Source of the DNA: Bradyrhizobium sp. AZCC 2176
Lineage (GTDB): Bacteria > Pseudomonadota > Alphaproteobacteria > Rhizobiales > Xanthobacteraceae
Assembly (NCBI RefSeq): GCF_036924645.1
Contig: NZ_JAZHRX010000001.1
Location: forward strand, 372,001 to 436,000
Direction of reading: 5' to 3'
Length of the DNA: 64,000 nucleotides
The translations under genes and the position numbers were made by a program. Below the pieces are notes generated by a model. It saw only the letters and a program-made list of their open reading frames with translations, searched no databases and had not been told where the DNA came from. Shown piece by piece: positions 35,972-44,790 of this stretch (its first letter is position 1; the number at the start of each line of letters is the position of its first letter).

Positions 35972-36678
35972 CGCAATCCCCCTGCTACTGCCGCCCTTGG
36001 AATCTCCAGTGAAAGCGCTTGCAGCACCGCGGCCGAGTCGGAGACCCAGCCGAAGATGCCGCCCTGGGCCTTGATCATCTTCAGGCCCATCTCGTGGAAT
36101 TCGGGAAAGTAGGATGCGCAGCCATCGGCCAGCACCACGCAGCGATAGCCGCGGTCGTTGGCCTCGCGCACGGTGGTATTGACGCAGACTTCTGTTGTGA
36201 CGCCGCAGACCAGCAAATTCTCGATGCCGTAACGCTGCAGCACGTCGCCGAGCTCGGTGGCGTAGAAGGCGCCCTTGCCCGGCTTGTCGATCACGATCTC
36301 GCTGTCGAGCGGATACAATTCGGGAATAATGTCGTGGCCGGCTTCGCCGCGAACGAGAATGCGCCCCATCGGCCCGGGATCCCCGATCCGCAATGACGGC
36401 GCGCCGCGCTCGACCTTCGCGGGCGGCGCGTCCGACAAATCGGGCAGATGGCCCTCGCGGGTGTGAATAACCAGCATGCCGGCCGCGCGCGCCGCATCCA
36501 GCACCGACGCGATCGGCTGCACCGCCCGCGCGAGCCGGCTGACGTCATTGCCGAGCGTCTCGCCAAAGCCGCCCGGCTCCATGAAATCGCGCTGCATGTC
36601 GATGATGAGAAGCGCAGTCGCCGCCCAGTCGAGCGCGATCGGCTCCGGCTCCGCTCTGAGCTTTGCTGAGTTCGCCAT
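35968..36678 (-). CDS. Isochorismatase-family cysteine hydrolase (biuret/ureidoacrylate-type)
   Basis: 236 residues. The catalytic aspartate is in [15 protein letters not shown], the lysine in [12 protein letters not shown] and the cysteine in [16 protein letters not shown]. This triad and the overall pattern resemble biuret hydrolase and RutB ureidoacrylate amidohydrolase, which remove a carbamoyl or amino group as CO2 and ammonia. Coupling to an NCS2-like permease supports a role in nitrogen scavenging from a ureide or pyrimidine product (inference). The start at 36678 ([13 protein letters not shown]) fits family N-termini. Confidence 0.87.
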   Translation of the reverse strand: MANSAKLRAEPEPIALDWAATALLIIDMQRDFMEPGGFGETLGNDVSRLARAVQPIASVLDAARAAGMLVIHTREGHLPDLSDAPPAKVERGAPSLRIGDPGPMGRILVRGEAGHDIIPELYPLDSEIVIDKPGKGAFYATELGDVLQRYGIENLLVCGVTTEVCVNTTVREANDRGYRCVVLADGCASYFPEFHEMGLKMIKAQGGIFGWVSDSAAVLQALSLEIPRAAVAGGLR

Positions 36679-36734
36679 GACGTACGCGCCCCCGAACGAG
36701 AGAACTCTCAAGGCGAAGTCAAGCAAGGCGCGTG

Positions 36735-36750
36735 CCATTGTGTACAATGG
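36735..36750. promoter_or_regulatory. Palindromic operator candidate CCATTGT-GT-ACAATGG
   Basis: A 7-bp perfect inverted repeat with a 2-base centre, 57 bases upstream of the cysteine hydrolase start. The ATTGTNNACAAT shape is typical of GntR/FCD binding sites. It probably regulates the hydrolase-permease pair. Confidence 0.45.
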
Positions 36751-36858
36751 CGCCAGGCGGTCGGGCTGGGGAAAATCAATTGTATTGTCAGCCCGTTATT
36801 CGCTAATGCTGATCTCAGCCCGCCTTTATCGAACGCACGACAAGCGAGCAGTTGCCCA

Positions 36859-37857
36859 TTAGCTGTGCATGCTGCGATTGCGCTTGCCCGAACGACGAAC
36901 GAACGATCTGGCATTTCCTGTTTCTACCTGTCCCAACAACTGGACCATCCAGGCAAGGCCGGCATCCATCATCGCCACTTTCGGAAGGACGATATTGATC
37001 GAGAAGCGCGGCAGCGGCAGCGGCGCCTTGACGGCAACGACGTTGAAGCGGGCGCCATGGATCTCGATAAACCGTCGCGGCAGCGCGGAGACCATCTCGG
37101 TCTCGGCCAGCACCGAAAGGGCAAAACTGAAGTTTGGCACGGTCAGGGCCACGCGCCGTGTCAGGCCTTTCCCGGCGAGTTCAACATCCACGAATCCGGT
37201 AACATCACCGGTATGCGAAACAACGAGATGCTCCATCTCGCAGTAGCGCTTGAGGGTCGGATTACGCTGGAACGAATGCCCTTTTCTGACGGCGATGACG
37301 AACTCTTCCTCGTAGAGCTTCTGTTTATGGAAACGGACCGGAATATCGTCGAAGGGAATGATCGCGATATCTATTGCCCGATCTTCGAGCTCCTTCAACG
37401 CATCCCTCCACGCCAGATGAAGCGCGGTGAAGCCTTGCACCGGAAGGAGCTGCCGGATGCCTACATCGACACCCGGCGCCAGCCCATGCAACGTCTCCAG
37501 CAGCGAAGGCAGGATGACCGACGACACGCCATCCGGCGCTCCAATGACGAAACGGCGCGTCGAATGCAGCGGATCAAATGGCGCAGCCGTTGAGACGACG
37601 CCGCGGATGCCCGCGAGAATTTCACCCACTGATGTCGCGAGCTGAAGTGCGCGGTCCGTCGGAACGACGCCTTTCGGGGTCTTGAGAAACAAGGGGTCGC
37701 CCAGCAGCGTGCGCAGGCGGCCGAGTCCATGGCTGATGGCAGACGGCGAAAGATGTAGCCGCTCCGCCGACCGGCCGACGTGCCGCTCCTGAAAGACGAT
37801 CTCGAACAGTACGAGAAGGTTGAGATCGATCCGCGAGAGGTCAATTTGGTTCAGCAT
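36859..37857 (-). CDS. LysR-family transcriptional regulator (NodD/SyrM-like branch)
   Basis: 332 residues. DLNLLVLFEIVFQERHVGRS then AERLHLSPSAISHGLGRLRT is the winged helix-turn-helix; the remaining 230 residues form the periplasmic-binding-like effector domain. The N-terminal RIDLNLLVLFE and the LGDPLFLKTPKGVVPTDRA segment resemble the NodD/PcpR-type branch. It is divergent from the secreted NTF2-like gene at 37958. Its start codon is buried in a perfect palindrome (37850-37866), a likely autoregulatory site. Confidence 0.9.
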   Translation of the reverse strand: MLNQIDLSRIDLNLLVLFEIVFQERHVGRSAERLHLSPSAISHGLGRLRTLLGDPLFLKTPKGVVPTDRALQLATSVGEILAGIRGVVSTAAPFDPLHSTRRFVIGAPDGVSSVILPSLLETLHGLAPGVDVGIRQLLPVQGFTALHLAWRDALKELEDRAIDIAIIPFDDIPVRFHKQKLYEEEFVIAVRKGHSFQRNPTLKRYCEMEHLVVSHTGDVTGFVDVELAGKGLTRRVALTVPNFSFALSVLAETEMVSALPRRFIEIHGARFNVVAVKAPLPLPRFSINIVLPKVAMMDAGLAWMVQLLGQVETGNARSFVRRSGKRNRSMHS

Positions 37858-37866
37858 AATGCTGAA
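37850..37866. promoter_or_regulatory. Perfect palindrome TTCAGCAT-A-ATGCTGAA over the LysR start codon
   Basis: An 8-bp perfect inverted repeat with a 1-base centre. The LysR start codon (37855-37857) lies inside the left half. It is in the divergent region between the LysR gene and the NTF2-like gene. Confidence 0.5.
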
Positions 37867-37957
37867 ATCATATCACTGGATTCATCATGATTGAAATGGG
37901 ATTCGGGCAGCATCGCCGGTAGGTCGCCGGCCGCACGCGAATGGAAAGGTACGGAAA

Positions 37958-38506
37958 ATGCTCAAATCAAACCGCTGGATGCGTTTGGCGCTGAAGGCCG
38001 CTCTCGCAATGCCGCTGTCGGCGAGCGCCGCACAGCAGCCGATGTCGACAAGTCCGGAGCAGGAAATTGCTGATCTGGTCAGGAAGACCGAGGCGCGGGC
38101 TTCGGCTTTCATGCGCGGCGACATGGATAAATGGTCCGGCCTGATGCGCATCGCGGATGATTTTACGCTGATGCAGCCGTTTGGCGGTGAACCCAGCCGC
38201 GGTTTTGACGCGAGTCCCGAGCGGCTGGCGCGGCTCGCCAGCTATTTCAGAAACGGCGACGCCAAAGTCGAACTGGTCCAATCCTACGCGTCAGGCGATC
38301 TGGTCGTCCTTGCCGTGATCGAGCGTGAGCACGGCGAAGTCGGCGGCCTGCCCGATCAGGACTGGTCGCTGCGGGTGACGCTGGTCTATCGCAGGCAAGG
38401 CACGGAGTGGTGGCTGGTTCACCGCCATGCCGACCCGCTCGTGCGCAACGTCGGGCTTGAGACCGCAGCCGCATTGGCCCGCAGCGCAAATCCCGACAAG
38501 AAATGA
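37958..38506 (+). CDS. Secreted NTF2-like (SnoaL/DUF4440) protein
   Basis: 182 residues. The N-terminal MRLALKAALAMPLSASAAQQ is a signal peptide. The body EQEIADLVRKTEARASAFMR...LRVTLVYRRQGTEWWLVHRHAD is an NTF2-like ketosteroid-isomerase fold; WWLVHRHAD is the common closing strand. Function is unknown. It is divergent from the LysR gene and likely under its control; a gene on the opposite strand ends seven bases after it. Confidence 0.82.
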   Translation: MLKSNRWMRLALKAALAMPLSASAAQQPMSTSPEQEIADLVRKTEARASAFMRGDMDKWSGLMRIADDFTLMQPFGGEPSRGFDASPERLARLASYFRNGDAKVELVQSYASGDLVVLAVIEREHGEVGGLPDQDWSLRVTLVYRRQGTEWWLVHRHADPLVRNVGLETAAALARSANPDKK

Positions 38507-38512
38507 GGCGGT

Positions 38513-39880
38513 CTAATTCCCGTTAAGCAGCGGGGTCCCGAATGCCCGCCGCCAGACCGACAGAAAACGCGGAAACCAGGAGTGAGCGACTGCGCCCTGA
38601 TAGGCCCATGTGCGATACTTCTGCCCCTCTTCGGACAGAAGCTCCTGATATCCGCCGTGCCTTTCGGTCGCGGCACGAATGTCGCTCAAAATATCCTGCG
38701 CGCAGGACCTGTACCTATCGGTGCCGGAGTGTTCGTCGTACTCCAGCATGCGATCGGCGAATTCGACGTTGAACGTCGGCCATGACGAACGCCCCTGGTA
38801 GGCGGGCGCTGCGATCTTGTGGATCATCTTGTTCAACGGGTTATCCGCGGACACCAGGAAGTGAGACGTGCCCGGTATTCGAAACCGCGGTTCGGCGAGT
38901 ATCAAATCCGTCGTTGCGGCGAACAACGCACGTTCACCCTCGTCGCTCAAATCCCAAAATCCCCGCTGCACGTTGACGAAATCGAGCGCGATGGAAGACG
39001 CCGGCGGCTCGCTGCTGTGCAAGGCATGCCTGATGTAGCCAGGCTTGCCGAACAACCGGAGCAGCTCCTTTTTGTATTGCGAGAGTTCGCGTCCGAGCAC
39101 GGCTTCCAGCTCGATCCGGTCGATCACCCCGAGGTCTATCCCGCGAATAAAAGTCGCGTAAACGCATGCATTGGTGACAAATCGCCGGCGTTCGGCGCGG
39201 GTATCGGTTGCGGCGGAACGCGGTGCGGTGACGTCACACAGCAAAACGGCGACGCCGCCGTCCTCAAACGGCTCCAACGCTGCCGCAAGTTGAAGTATCG
39301 CGTTCTTCAGATCCTTGCGATACTCGGCAAGCAACAAACGGCCGGCATGCGCGCCTTGCGACATCGCCAGATACGGCGATGCCCTTTGGTCCGCCCGGAT
39401 GATTTGCTCCAGACCCGCGAGGACGCCCAATAGCGTATCCGATGGCAGCGAGAAATAATTGACGCCGATATACCGATCGCGTCCTGCGGGAACGATGGTC
39501 GTCGTGACGACATTGGCGCGGACAGCCTCCAGCAGCAGCCGGACGCTTTTTTCGAGCAAGCGAACCCGGCGGATGGCATCGTCGGAATCCATGATGGTCT
39601 CGGGATCGAGAACATCGGGATAAAACCAGGCGAAATCCCGCGGGTAATAGGCGGTTGCGTGCGGTGCCCCCGTGACGAGAAAAGCTTCCCGCGGCGAAAA
39701 TGCGCTGTCGACCGCATGCCGGTACAGTTCATCGATTCCCAGCGACAGGCGATGCGCTCTTCTCAGGAACCGATCGCTGAGAAAATTGACCGCCTGAATA
39801 CCGTTGGCGATGCAGCTTGCAATCAGTCCCTGATAAAATCGGTATGCGCGATGTGACGGAAATGAAATATCACTATTCAT
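38513..39880 (-). CDS. Uncharacterised 455-residue protein
   Basis: I do not recognise the family. It has no signal peptide or membrane segment and is rich in helices. Notable patches are YYPRDFAWFYPDVLDPETIM (about residues 78-97), VTTTIVPAGRDRYIGVNYFS, ISHFL-like SHFLVSADNPLNKMIHKI and a C-terminal GYQELLSEEGQKYRTWAYQG. The aromatic-rich RDFxWFYPD patch and a late YRTWAYQGAVAHSW segment recall helical-barrel glycoside hydrolases, but this is only a resemblance. It converges on the NTF2-like gene and has its own promoter region of about 150 bases downstream of the AllC gene start of the next cluster. Confidence 0.75.
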   Translation of the reverse strand: MNSDISFPSHRAYRFYQGLIASCIANGIQAVNFLSDRFLRRAHRLSLGIDELYRHAVDSAFSPREAFLVTGAPHATAYYPRDFAWFYPDVLDPETIMDSDDAIRRVRLLEKSVRLLLEAVRANVVTTTIVPAGRDRYIGVNYFSLPSDTLLGVLAGLEQIIRADQRASPYLAMSQGAHAGRLLLAEYRKDLKNAILQLAAALEPFEDGGVAVLLCDVTAPRSAATDTRAERRRFVTNACVYATFIRGIDLGVIDRIELEAVLGRELSQYKKELLRLFGKPGYIRHALHSSEPPASSIALDFVNVQRGFWDLSDEGERALFAATTDLILAEPRFRIPGTSHFLVSADNPLNKMIHKIAAPAYQGRSSWPTFNVEFADRMLEYDEHSGTDRYRSCAQDILSDIRAATERHGGYQELLSEEGQKYRTWAYQGAVAHSWFPRFLSVWRRAFGTPLLNGN

Positions 39881-40029
39881 AGGTTTGGATGATCGATGTC
39901 CGGGGCTTCGAGGTCACGCGTTGGTACCCAAACATGATTGATTCGTCTCTCCGCGAAAGCGCGGTGATTTGTCATCGAATTGTCATGTTCGGTCTTGGCA
40001 TTTGAGCATATTCCGCTCCAAGCCAATAG

Positions 40030-41322
40030 CTACGCCTGCACCGCTTCGCCTGTCTGGCTCCTTGGCCGGAAATTCTCGATCAGCCGCAGCAGCACTCGCG
40101 CACCGGCATCGGCGTCGGCGGGCTCGACATGCTCGGCCGGGTTATGGCTGACGCCGCCGCGACAGCGTACGAACAGCATGGCGACGTCGGCGATGTCGAT
40201 CATCGCCATGCCGTCATGCCCCGCCCCGCTCGGCAGTTCGAACACGGGATAATTTTCGGCTGCAACGGCCTCCGCGACTTGCGTTTTCAGCCATGGCGCA
40301 CAGGGCACGGTGCGGTTTTCGTGGGTGACGTCGATCTGCAGCGACAGTTCTCGACGTTTTGCAATCGCCTCGATCCGTCGCACGATCTCCGCCACCGCAA
40401 GCTTGCGGTGGCTGTCCGCCGGCGCGCGAATGTCCAGTGTAAACGATACCCGCCCCGGAATGACGTTGGTGGCGCCGGGCATCGCGCTGATGACGCCGAC
40501 GGTGCTGACCAGGCCGGCGCTATCGGCCTTGCAGAATTGCTCGACCGCGACGATGCATTCGGCGGCGCCCGCCAGCGCGTCGCGCCGCAGCGCCATCGGC
40601 ACCGTGCCGGCGTGACCGGCCATGCCGGAGAGGTTCGCCGCCAGCCGAGTGGCGCCTGATATCGCCGTGACCACGCCGACGGGCAGGTTCTGCTGCTCCA
40701 GCACCGGCCCCTGCTCGATGTGCAGTTCGACATAGGCATGCAGTTCGCCGCGGGCGCGCGCCGCCGCGGCGATTTTGGCCGGGTCCAGCCCGAACTGCAC
40801 CATGGCCTCGCGCATGGTGAGCCCGCTTGAATCGCGCGTGTCGAGCACGCTTTGGTCAAACGTTCCGGCGATGGCCCGGCTGCCGAGCAGCGTGGAGGAA
40901 AACCGCACGCCCTCCTCGTCGGCGAAACCGACGACTTCGATCGCAAAGGGCAGCCGCACACCCCGCCGGTTCAGATCGGCGACGCAGGCAATCGCCGTGA
41001 TGACCCCGAGTGGCCCGTCCCATTTGCCGGCGTCGCGCACGGTGTCGTAGTGCGAGCCCAGCATCAGGCATGGCAACCCGGGACGTTCGCCCTCATAGCG
41101 GCCGCAGACATTGCCGATGGCGTCGAGATGCGCGGTCATTCCGGCATCCTTCATCCAGGACATCAGCAGATCAGCCGCGATGCGATGCTCGGGCGAAAGG
41201 AATATCCGCGCCAGATGCGCCGGTGTCTCGGAAATCGTCCCGAGCTGATTGATCCGGCTTACGATTTCGTCGCCGAGCCGTGATCCTGTGGTCGCGCCGA
41301 TGGCCGCCTTCGTCTCGCTCAT
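40030..41322 (-). CDS. allC: Allantoate amidohydrolase (M20 family)
   Basis: 430 residues. M20 metal motifs are all present: LGSHYDTVRDAGKWDGPLG (histidine and bridging aspartate), FADEEGVRFSSTLLGSRA (glutamates), HIEQGPVLE and GAGHDGMAMIDI (final histidine). The HIEQGP motif separates allantoate/ureidoglycolate/carbamoyl-alanine hydrolases from peptidases. Context beside uricase and allantoinase selects allantoate: it is converted to ureidoglycine or ureidoglycolate with release of ammonia and CO2. It follows the uricase gene by 54 bases on the same strand. Confidence 0.9.
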   Translation of the reverse strand: MSETKAAIGATTGSRLGDEIVSRINQLGTISETPAHLARIFLSPEHRIAADLLMSWMKDAGMTAHLDAIGNVCGRYEGERPGLPCLMLGSHYDTVRDAGKWDGPLGVITAIACVADLNRRGVRLPFAIEVVGFADEEGVRFSSTLLGSRAIAGTFDQSVLDTRDSSGLTMREAMVQFGLDPAKIAAAARARGELHAYVELHIEQGPVLEQQNLPVGVVTAISGATRLAANLSGMAGHAGTVPMALRRDALAGAAECIVAVEQFCKADSAGLVSTVGVISAMPGATNVIPGRVSFTLDIRAPADSHRKLAVAEIVRRIEAIAKRRELSLQIDVTHENRTVPCAPWLKTQVAEAVAAENYPVFELPSGAGHDGMAMIDIADVAMLFVRCRGGVSHNPAEHVEPADADAGARVLLRLIENFRPRSQTGEAVQA

Positions 41323-41376
41323 GCCGTTCCAGGTAGCGCGCTTCGATCGGCGCTTCTCGATGGGTGGGCGTGCCTT

Positions 41377-42219
41377 TTAGCCCCTTCCCACCGTGCACTC
41401 AATCTGGCCGTGGGGCTCGTCGGTCGGCAGGAAAACGTCATTGTTGTTATCCAGCCCGAACGCCGAGAGGTTCATCGGGATGAAGTGCATGTTCGGGCAG
41501 GCCATGCTGATTTCCGAGATTTCCGGCACCGCCGCCAGCGCCGCCTCGCCCATCCGGTACAGGCTGTCTTGCACGCTCATGCTGTAGGTCGTGCCGAATA
41601 CTTCGAGCACGGTGTCGAGGATCTTCGCATTGGCCGCGGGATAATTCGACGGCTTCGCCGACCATTTCCAGGACGCCACCATGCTGGTTGCGCACATCCG
41701 GTCGGCGGTCGGCGGCAGCGTGGTGTAACGATCCCTGGGATAATTCTCCCACCCGGACTCCGTCGACTTCATGAAGGCAAAGCCGTCGATGCCGGACGTC
41801 AATGCCATTGGTCCCCCACGCGTAGCGGCGACCTCGACGAACGGCTTGCCGTTACTGTCGAGCACGAAGCTGTGGGGATGCGGCTTGCCGCCGAAACTCA
41901 GGCGGCGCCATTTGGTTTCATGGGCTGATATCGCAACCGAGGCGATCTGCGGATAGGTATCGAGATATCGTTTCGCCAGCACCTGGCAGAATTCCTCGGT
42001 GCACAGCCCGGTGTTCTCGCGGGCGACGACATTGACGATGTTCTTGATCGTATCCGTCGCCACCGAGGTGGAATTGTCGGCATGGGTATAGGCGCGCGCA
42101 AAGTCCCCCTCGATCATCGCCTTGACGCTGAGCTGGCTGACTTCGTGCTGGTCGCCGGTCCGGTGAATCCGCATGACCCGGACGCGGCCCTTCCCGTACC
42201 TGTTCTTGATCAGCGGCAT
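41377..42219 (-). CDS. Urate oxidase (uricase)
   Basis: 280 residues. The catalytic lysine is in KNRYGKGRVRVMRIHR and the threonine in ADNSTSVATDTIKN; GLDNNNDVFLPTDEPHGQIE is the conserved second-domain segment ending in the active-site histidine region. This cofactor-free tetrameric enzyme turns urate, O2 and water into 5-hydroxyisourate and H2O2. The ATG at 42219 is the family-like start (MPLIKNRYGKG). It is divergent from the urate permease gene and cotranscribed with allC. Confidence 0.95.
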   Translation of the reverse strand: MPLIKNRYGKGRVRVMRIHRTGDQHEVSQLSVKAMIEGDFARAYTHADNSTSVATDTIKNIVNVVARENTGLCTEEFCQVLAKRYLDTYPQIASVAISAHETKWRRLSFGGKPHPHSFVLDSNGKPFVEVAATRGGPMALTSGIDGFAFMKSTESGWENYPRDRYTTLPPTADRMCATSMVASWKWSAKPSNYPAANAKILDTVLEVFGTTYSMSVQDSLYRMGEAALAAVPEISEISMACPNMHFIPMNLSAFGLDNNNDVFLPTDEPHGQIECTVGRG

Positions 42220-42293
42220 GCTGGCGCTCCCGTGAGACCGGACAATTTGCGGAGGTGACGTTCGCCCGGTATGGTTCCGATATTGAGCAACCT

Positions 42294-42336
42294 TCGTGCC
42301 AGAGGGCAAGGCTTCCGGGGAAAGCTTCTGGCACGA
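42294..42336. promoter_or_regulatory. Inverted repeat in the uricase/urate-permease divergent promoter
   Basis: TCGTGCCAGA (42294-42303) and TCTGGCACGA (42327-42336) are perfect inverse copies 23 bases apart. A second smaller hairpin, CGGGCC with GGCCCG (42354-42370), lies just before the permease ribosome-binding site. The 170-base gap serves both genes, so a shared regulator is plausible. Confidence 0.45.
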
Positions 42337-42389
42337 GCCTTGTATCGGTTCATCGGGCCCTGGTGGCCCGTATCAGGGGGAATCCGATT

Positions 42390-43781
42390 ATGAGCGAAGT
42401 CCATCCAGTCGACCAGATCCTGCCGACGCCGCGATTGCTGGCGCTCGGCCTGCAGCATGTGCTTGTGATGTATGCCGGCGCGGTCGCCGTTCCGTTGATC
42501 ATCGGGCGGGCATTGAAGCTGCCGCCGGAAGACGTCGCCTTCCTGATCAGCGCGGATTTGTTTGCCTGCGGTATTGCTACGCTAGTGCAATGTATCGGCT
42601 TTGCCGGGGTCGGTATCCGGCTGCCGGTGATGATGGGCGTCACGTTTGCATCCGTTGGCCCGATGCTGTCGATGGCCGCGGCACCGGACATCGGCCTGCT
42701 CGGCATCTACGGCTCGGTGATATCAGCCGGACTCTTTGCCATTGTTGCCGCGCCCTTCATCAGCCGGCTGCTGCCGCTGTTTCCACCCGTCGTCACCGGA
42801 ACCATCATCCTGGTGATCGGCATTTCCCTGATGCGGGTCGGCATCAATTGGGCCGGTGGCGGCCTGCCCACCCTGACCAAAATGATCGATGGCGTGCCTC
42901 ACGCTTTCCCGAATCCGGGCTACGGCCAGTTGCAGGGCCTTGGGCTGGCGTTGTTCGTACTGCTGGTGATCCTTGGCCTGATCAAATGGGGCTCCGGCTT
43001 CGTCGCCAACGTCGCCGTGCTGCTCGGCATTGTCGCCGGCGCCATCCTGGCGGCTGCGCTGGGCGTGATGCACTTCGAGAAGGTCGCCGCGGCGTCATGG
43101 GCGGCGATCGTGCTGCCGCTGCATTTCGGGCTGCCGAAATTTCAGCTCGTCCCGATCCTCACCATGTGCATCGTGATGATTGTGGTGATGATCGAATCGC
43201 TGGGCATGTTTCTGGCGCTCGGCGATATCACCGGCAAGACCGTGAGCCGCGATGCGCTGACGCGTGGACTGCGTGCCGACGGCGTCGGCACGTTCCTGGG
43301 CGGGCTGTTCAACACCTTTCCCTACACGTCGTTCTCGCAGAATGTCGGCCTTGTCGGCGTCACCGGCGTGCGTTCGCGCTGGGTCACGGTTGCCGGCGGC
43401 GGCATCCTGCTGCTGCTCGGGCTCGTGCCCAAGATGGCGGCGCTGGTCGAAGCGGTGCCGCTGGTGGTGCTCGGCGGCGCCGGCCTCGTGATGTTCGGCA
43501 TGGTCGCCGCCACTGGCGCGCGGATCCTCACCGCGGTGGACTTCAGGAACAACCGCTACAATCTGTTCATCGTCGCGATATCGGTCGGCTTCGGCATGAT
43601 CCCGCTGGTTTCGCCCAACTTCTTCAAGAACTTGCCGCACGACCTGCACCCGCTACTGGAGTCCGGCATCCTGCTCAGCGCGCTGGTGGCGGTGACGCTG
43701 AACGCGTTCTTCAACGGCGTCGGCAGCAAGACGGTCGCCGAAGCTGACGCCGCAGCGGCTGCGGCATCGGCGACGCACTAA
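42390..43781 (+). CDS. NCS2-family urate/xanthine permease
   Basis: 463 residues, about 14 membrane segments. Conserved NCS2 landmarks are LALGLQHVLVMYAGAVAVPL, QCIGFAGVGIRLPVMMGVTF, PPVVTGTIILVIGISLMRVG and the QNVGLVGVTGVRSRW segment. The QNxG motif and the preceding NTFPYTSFS are typical of urate/xanthine carriers such as PucK and UacT. It imports urate with protons for the adjacent uricase. The ATG at 42390 follows CAGGGGGA. Confidence 0.92.
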   Translation: MSEVHPVDQILPTPRLLALGLQHVLVMYAGAVAVPLIIGRALKLPPEDVAFLISADLFACGIATLVQCIGFAGVGIRLPVMMGVTFASVGPMLSMAAAPDIGLLGIYGSVISAGLFAIVAAPFISRLLPLFPPVVTGTIILVIGISLMRVGINWAGGGLPTLTKMIDGVPHAFPNPGYGQLQGLGLALFVLLVILGLIKWGSGFVANVAVLLGIVAGAILAAALGVMHFEKVAAASWAAIVLPLHFGLPKFQLVPILTMCIVMIVVMIESLGMFLALGDITGKTVSRDALTRGLRADGVGTFLGGLFNTFPYTSFSQNVGLVGVTGVRSRWVTVAGGGILLLLGLVPKMAALVEAVPLVVLGGAGLVMFGMVAATGARILTAVDFRNNRYNLFIVAISVGFGMIPLVSPNFFKNLPHDLHPLLESGILLSALVAVTLNAFFNGVGSKTVAEADAAAAAASATH

Positions 43782-43792
43782 GCTGGGAGCCG

Positions 43793-43885
43793 TAGGGTGG
43801 GCAAAGGCGCACTTGCGCCGTGCCCACCATCGATCAACGGCATCGTCTTGAAATGGTGGGCACGCTGCGCTTTGCCCACCCTACG
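43793..43885. repeat. Dispersed palindromic repeat (TAGGGTGGGCAAAGGCGC type), second copy
   Basis: TAGGGTGGGCAAAGGCGC at the left and GCGCTTTGCCCACCCTA at the right, matching 19291-19379. It lies between the converging permease and UraD-UraH genes. Confidence 0.9.
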
Positions 43886-43897
43886 GTTCTACGGCTT

Positions 43898-44779
43898 CTA
43901 GCTCCCGCGGTAGGTCGCGTAGCTCCACGGCGTCACCAAGAGCGGCACGTGGAGATGGCCTTCCGGATCACTCACCGAAAAGTGCAAGGGAATGCGATCC
44001 AGAAACGGAGGGTCGGACATCGGCACGTCGCGATCGGCAAAATAGGCGCCGACCCGAAACGTCAGTTCGTAGCGACCGATCGGCACCGGCCGGCCGCCGA
44101 TCAACGGCTGATCGGTACGGCCGTCGCTGTTGGTGATGGCGCGCGCCACCACGCGGGGCTGGCCAAGATCGGACAGTTCCGTCAGCTCGACCGGTATCCC
44201 CGCCGCGGGCCTGCCGCTGTGGGTATCCAGCACATGGGTCGACAGGCGCCCATGGACGGAAAGCCTGTCGTCGGAGGTAACGAGCTGATCGAGACGCAGC
44301 GCCGCGATCCGGCAGATTTCCCCTATCGAGGTCTGTGCCTCGGCCCTGGCATCATTCGGCAGCCGGCGTTCGAAATCGCGCAGGATCGAATCGCGGGTGT
44401 GGCGCCGAACGCAGACGATATAGGGAAAGCCAAATTTGGCGCGGTAGGCGTTGTTGACGCGCTCGAACGCTTGATATTCGGCATCCGACAGCCGATCGAG
44501 GCCGGCGCTGTTCTGCTCGGCGGAGGATTCCGCGGTGAGGCCCGCGGCGCGCTGGGTTTTGCTGGCAAGATCGGGATGCGCCCTGATCAACGCGAGCCGC
44601 AATTCCTCGGGGGCACGATCGACCGCCGACCTCATCCCGGCGAACAGCTCGTTGACGCCTGCAAACGGCCGCAGCACCGCTGCCTGATCGGCGATCCATG
44701 GCGAGTATTCAAAGACATTTGCCAGCGCGGCGACGAAATCATCCTTGCTGCAAACGTTTAGATCGGAAAGCTTCAACAT
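43898..44779 (-). CDS. uraD: Fused OHCU decarboxylase / 5-hydroxyisourate hydrolase
   Basis: 293 residues joining two enzymes of urate breakdown. Residues 1 to about 165 are OHCU decarboxylase (UraD), with the catalytic histidine in IRAHPDLASK, glutamate in SSAEQNSAG and FGFPYIVCVRRH. Residues about 180-293 are HIU hydrolase (UraH), with LSTHVLDTHSGRPAAGIPVE and the transthyretin-like C-terminal YRGS. Together they convert 5-hydroxyisourate through OHCU to S-allantoin. The domain order is the reverse of the reaction order. The ATG at 44779 is 11 bases after the puuE stop, in one operon. Confidence 0.94.
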   Translation of the reverse strand: MLKLSDLNVCSKDDFVAALANVFEYSPWIADQAAVLRPFAGVNELFAGMRSAVDRAPEELRLALIRAHPDLASKTQRAAGLTAESSAEQNSAGLDRLSDAEYQAFERVNNAYRAKFGFPYIVCVRRHTRDSILRDFERRLPNDARAEAQTSIGEICRIAALRLDQLVTSDDRLSVHGRLSTHVLDTHSGRPAAGIPVELTELSDLGQPRVVARAITNSDGRTDQPLIGGRPVPIGRYELTFRVGAYFADRDVPMSDPPFLDRIPLHFSVSDPEGHLHVPLLVTPWSYATYRGS

Positions 44780-44790
44780 CGCTTTCGACC

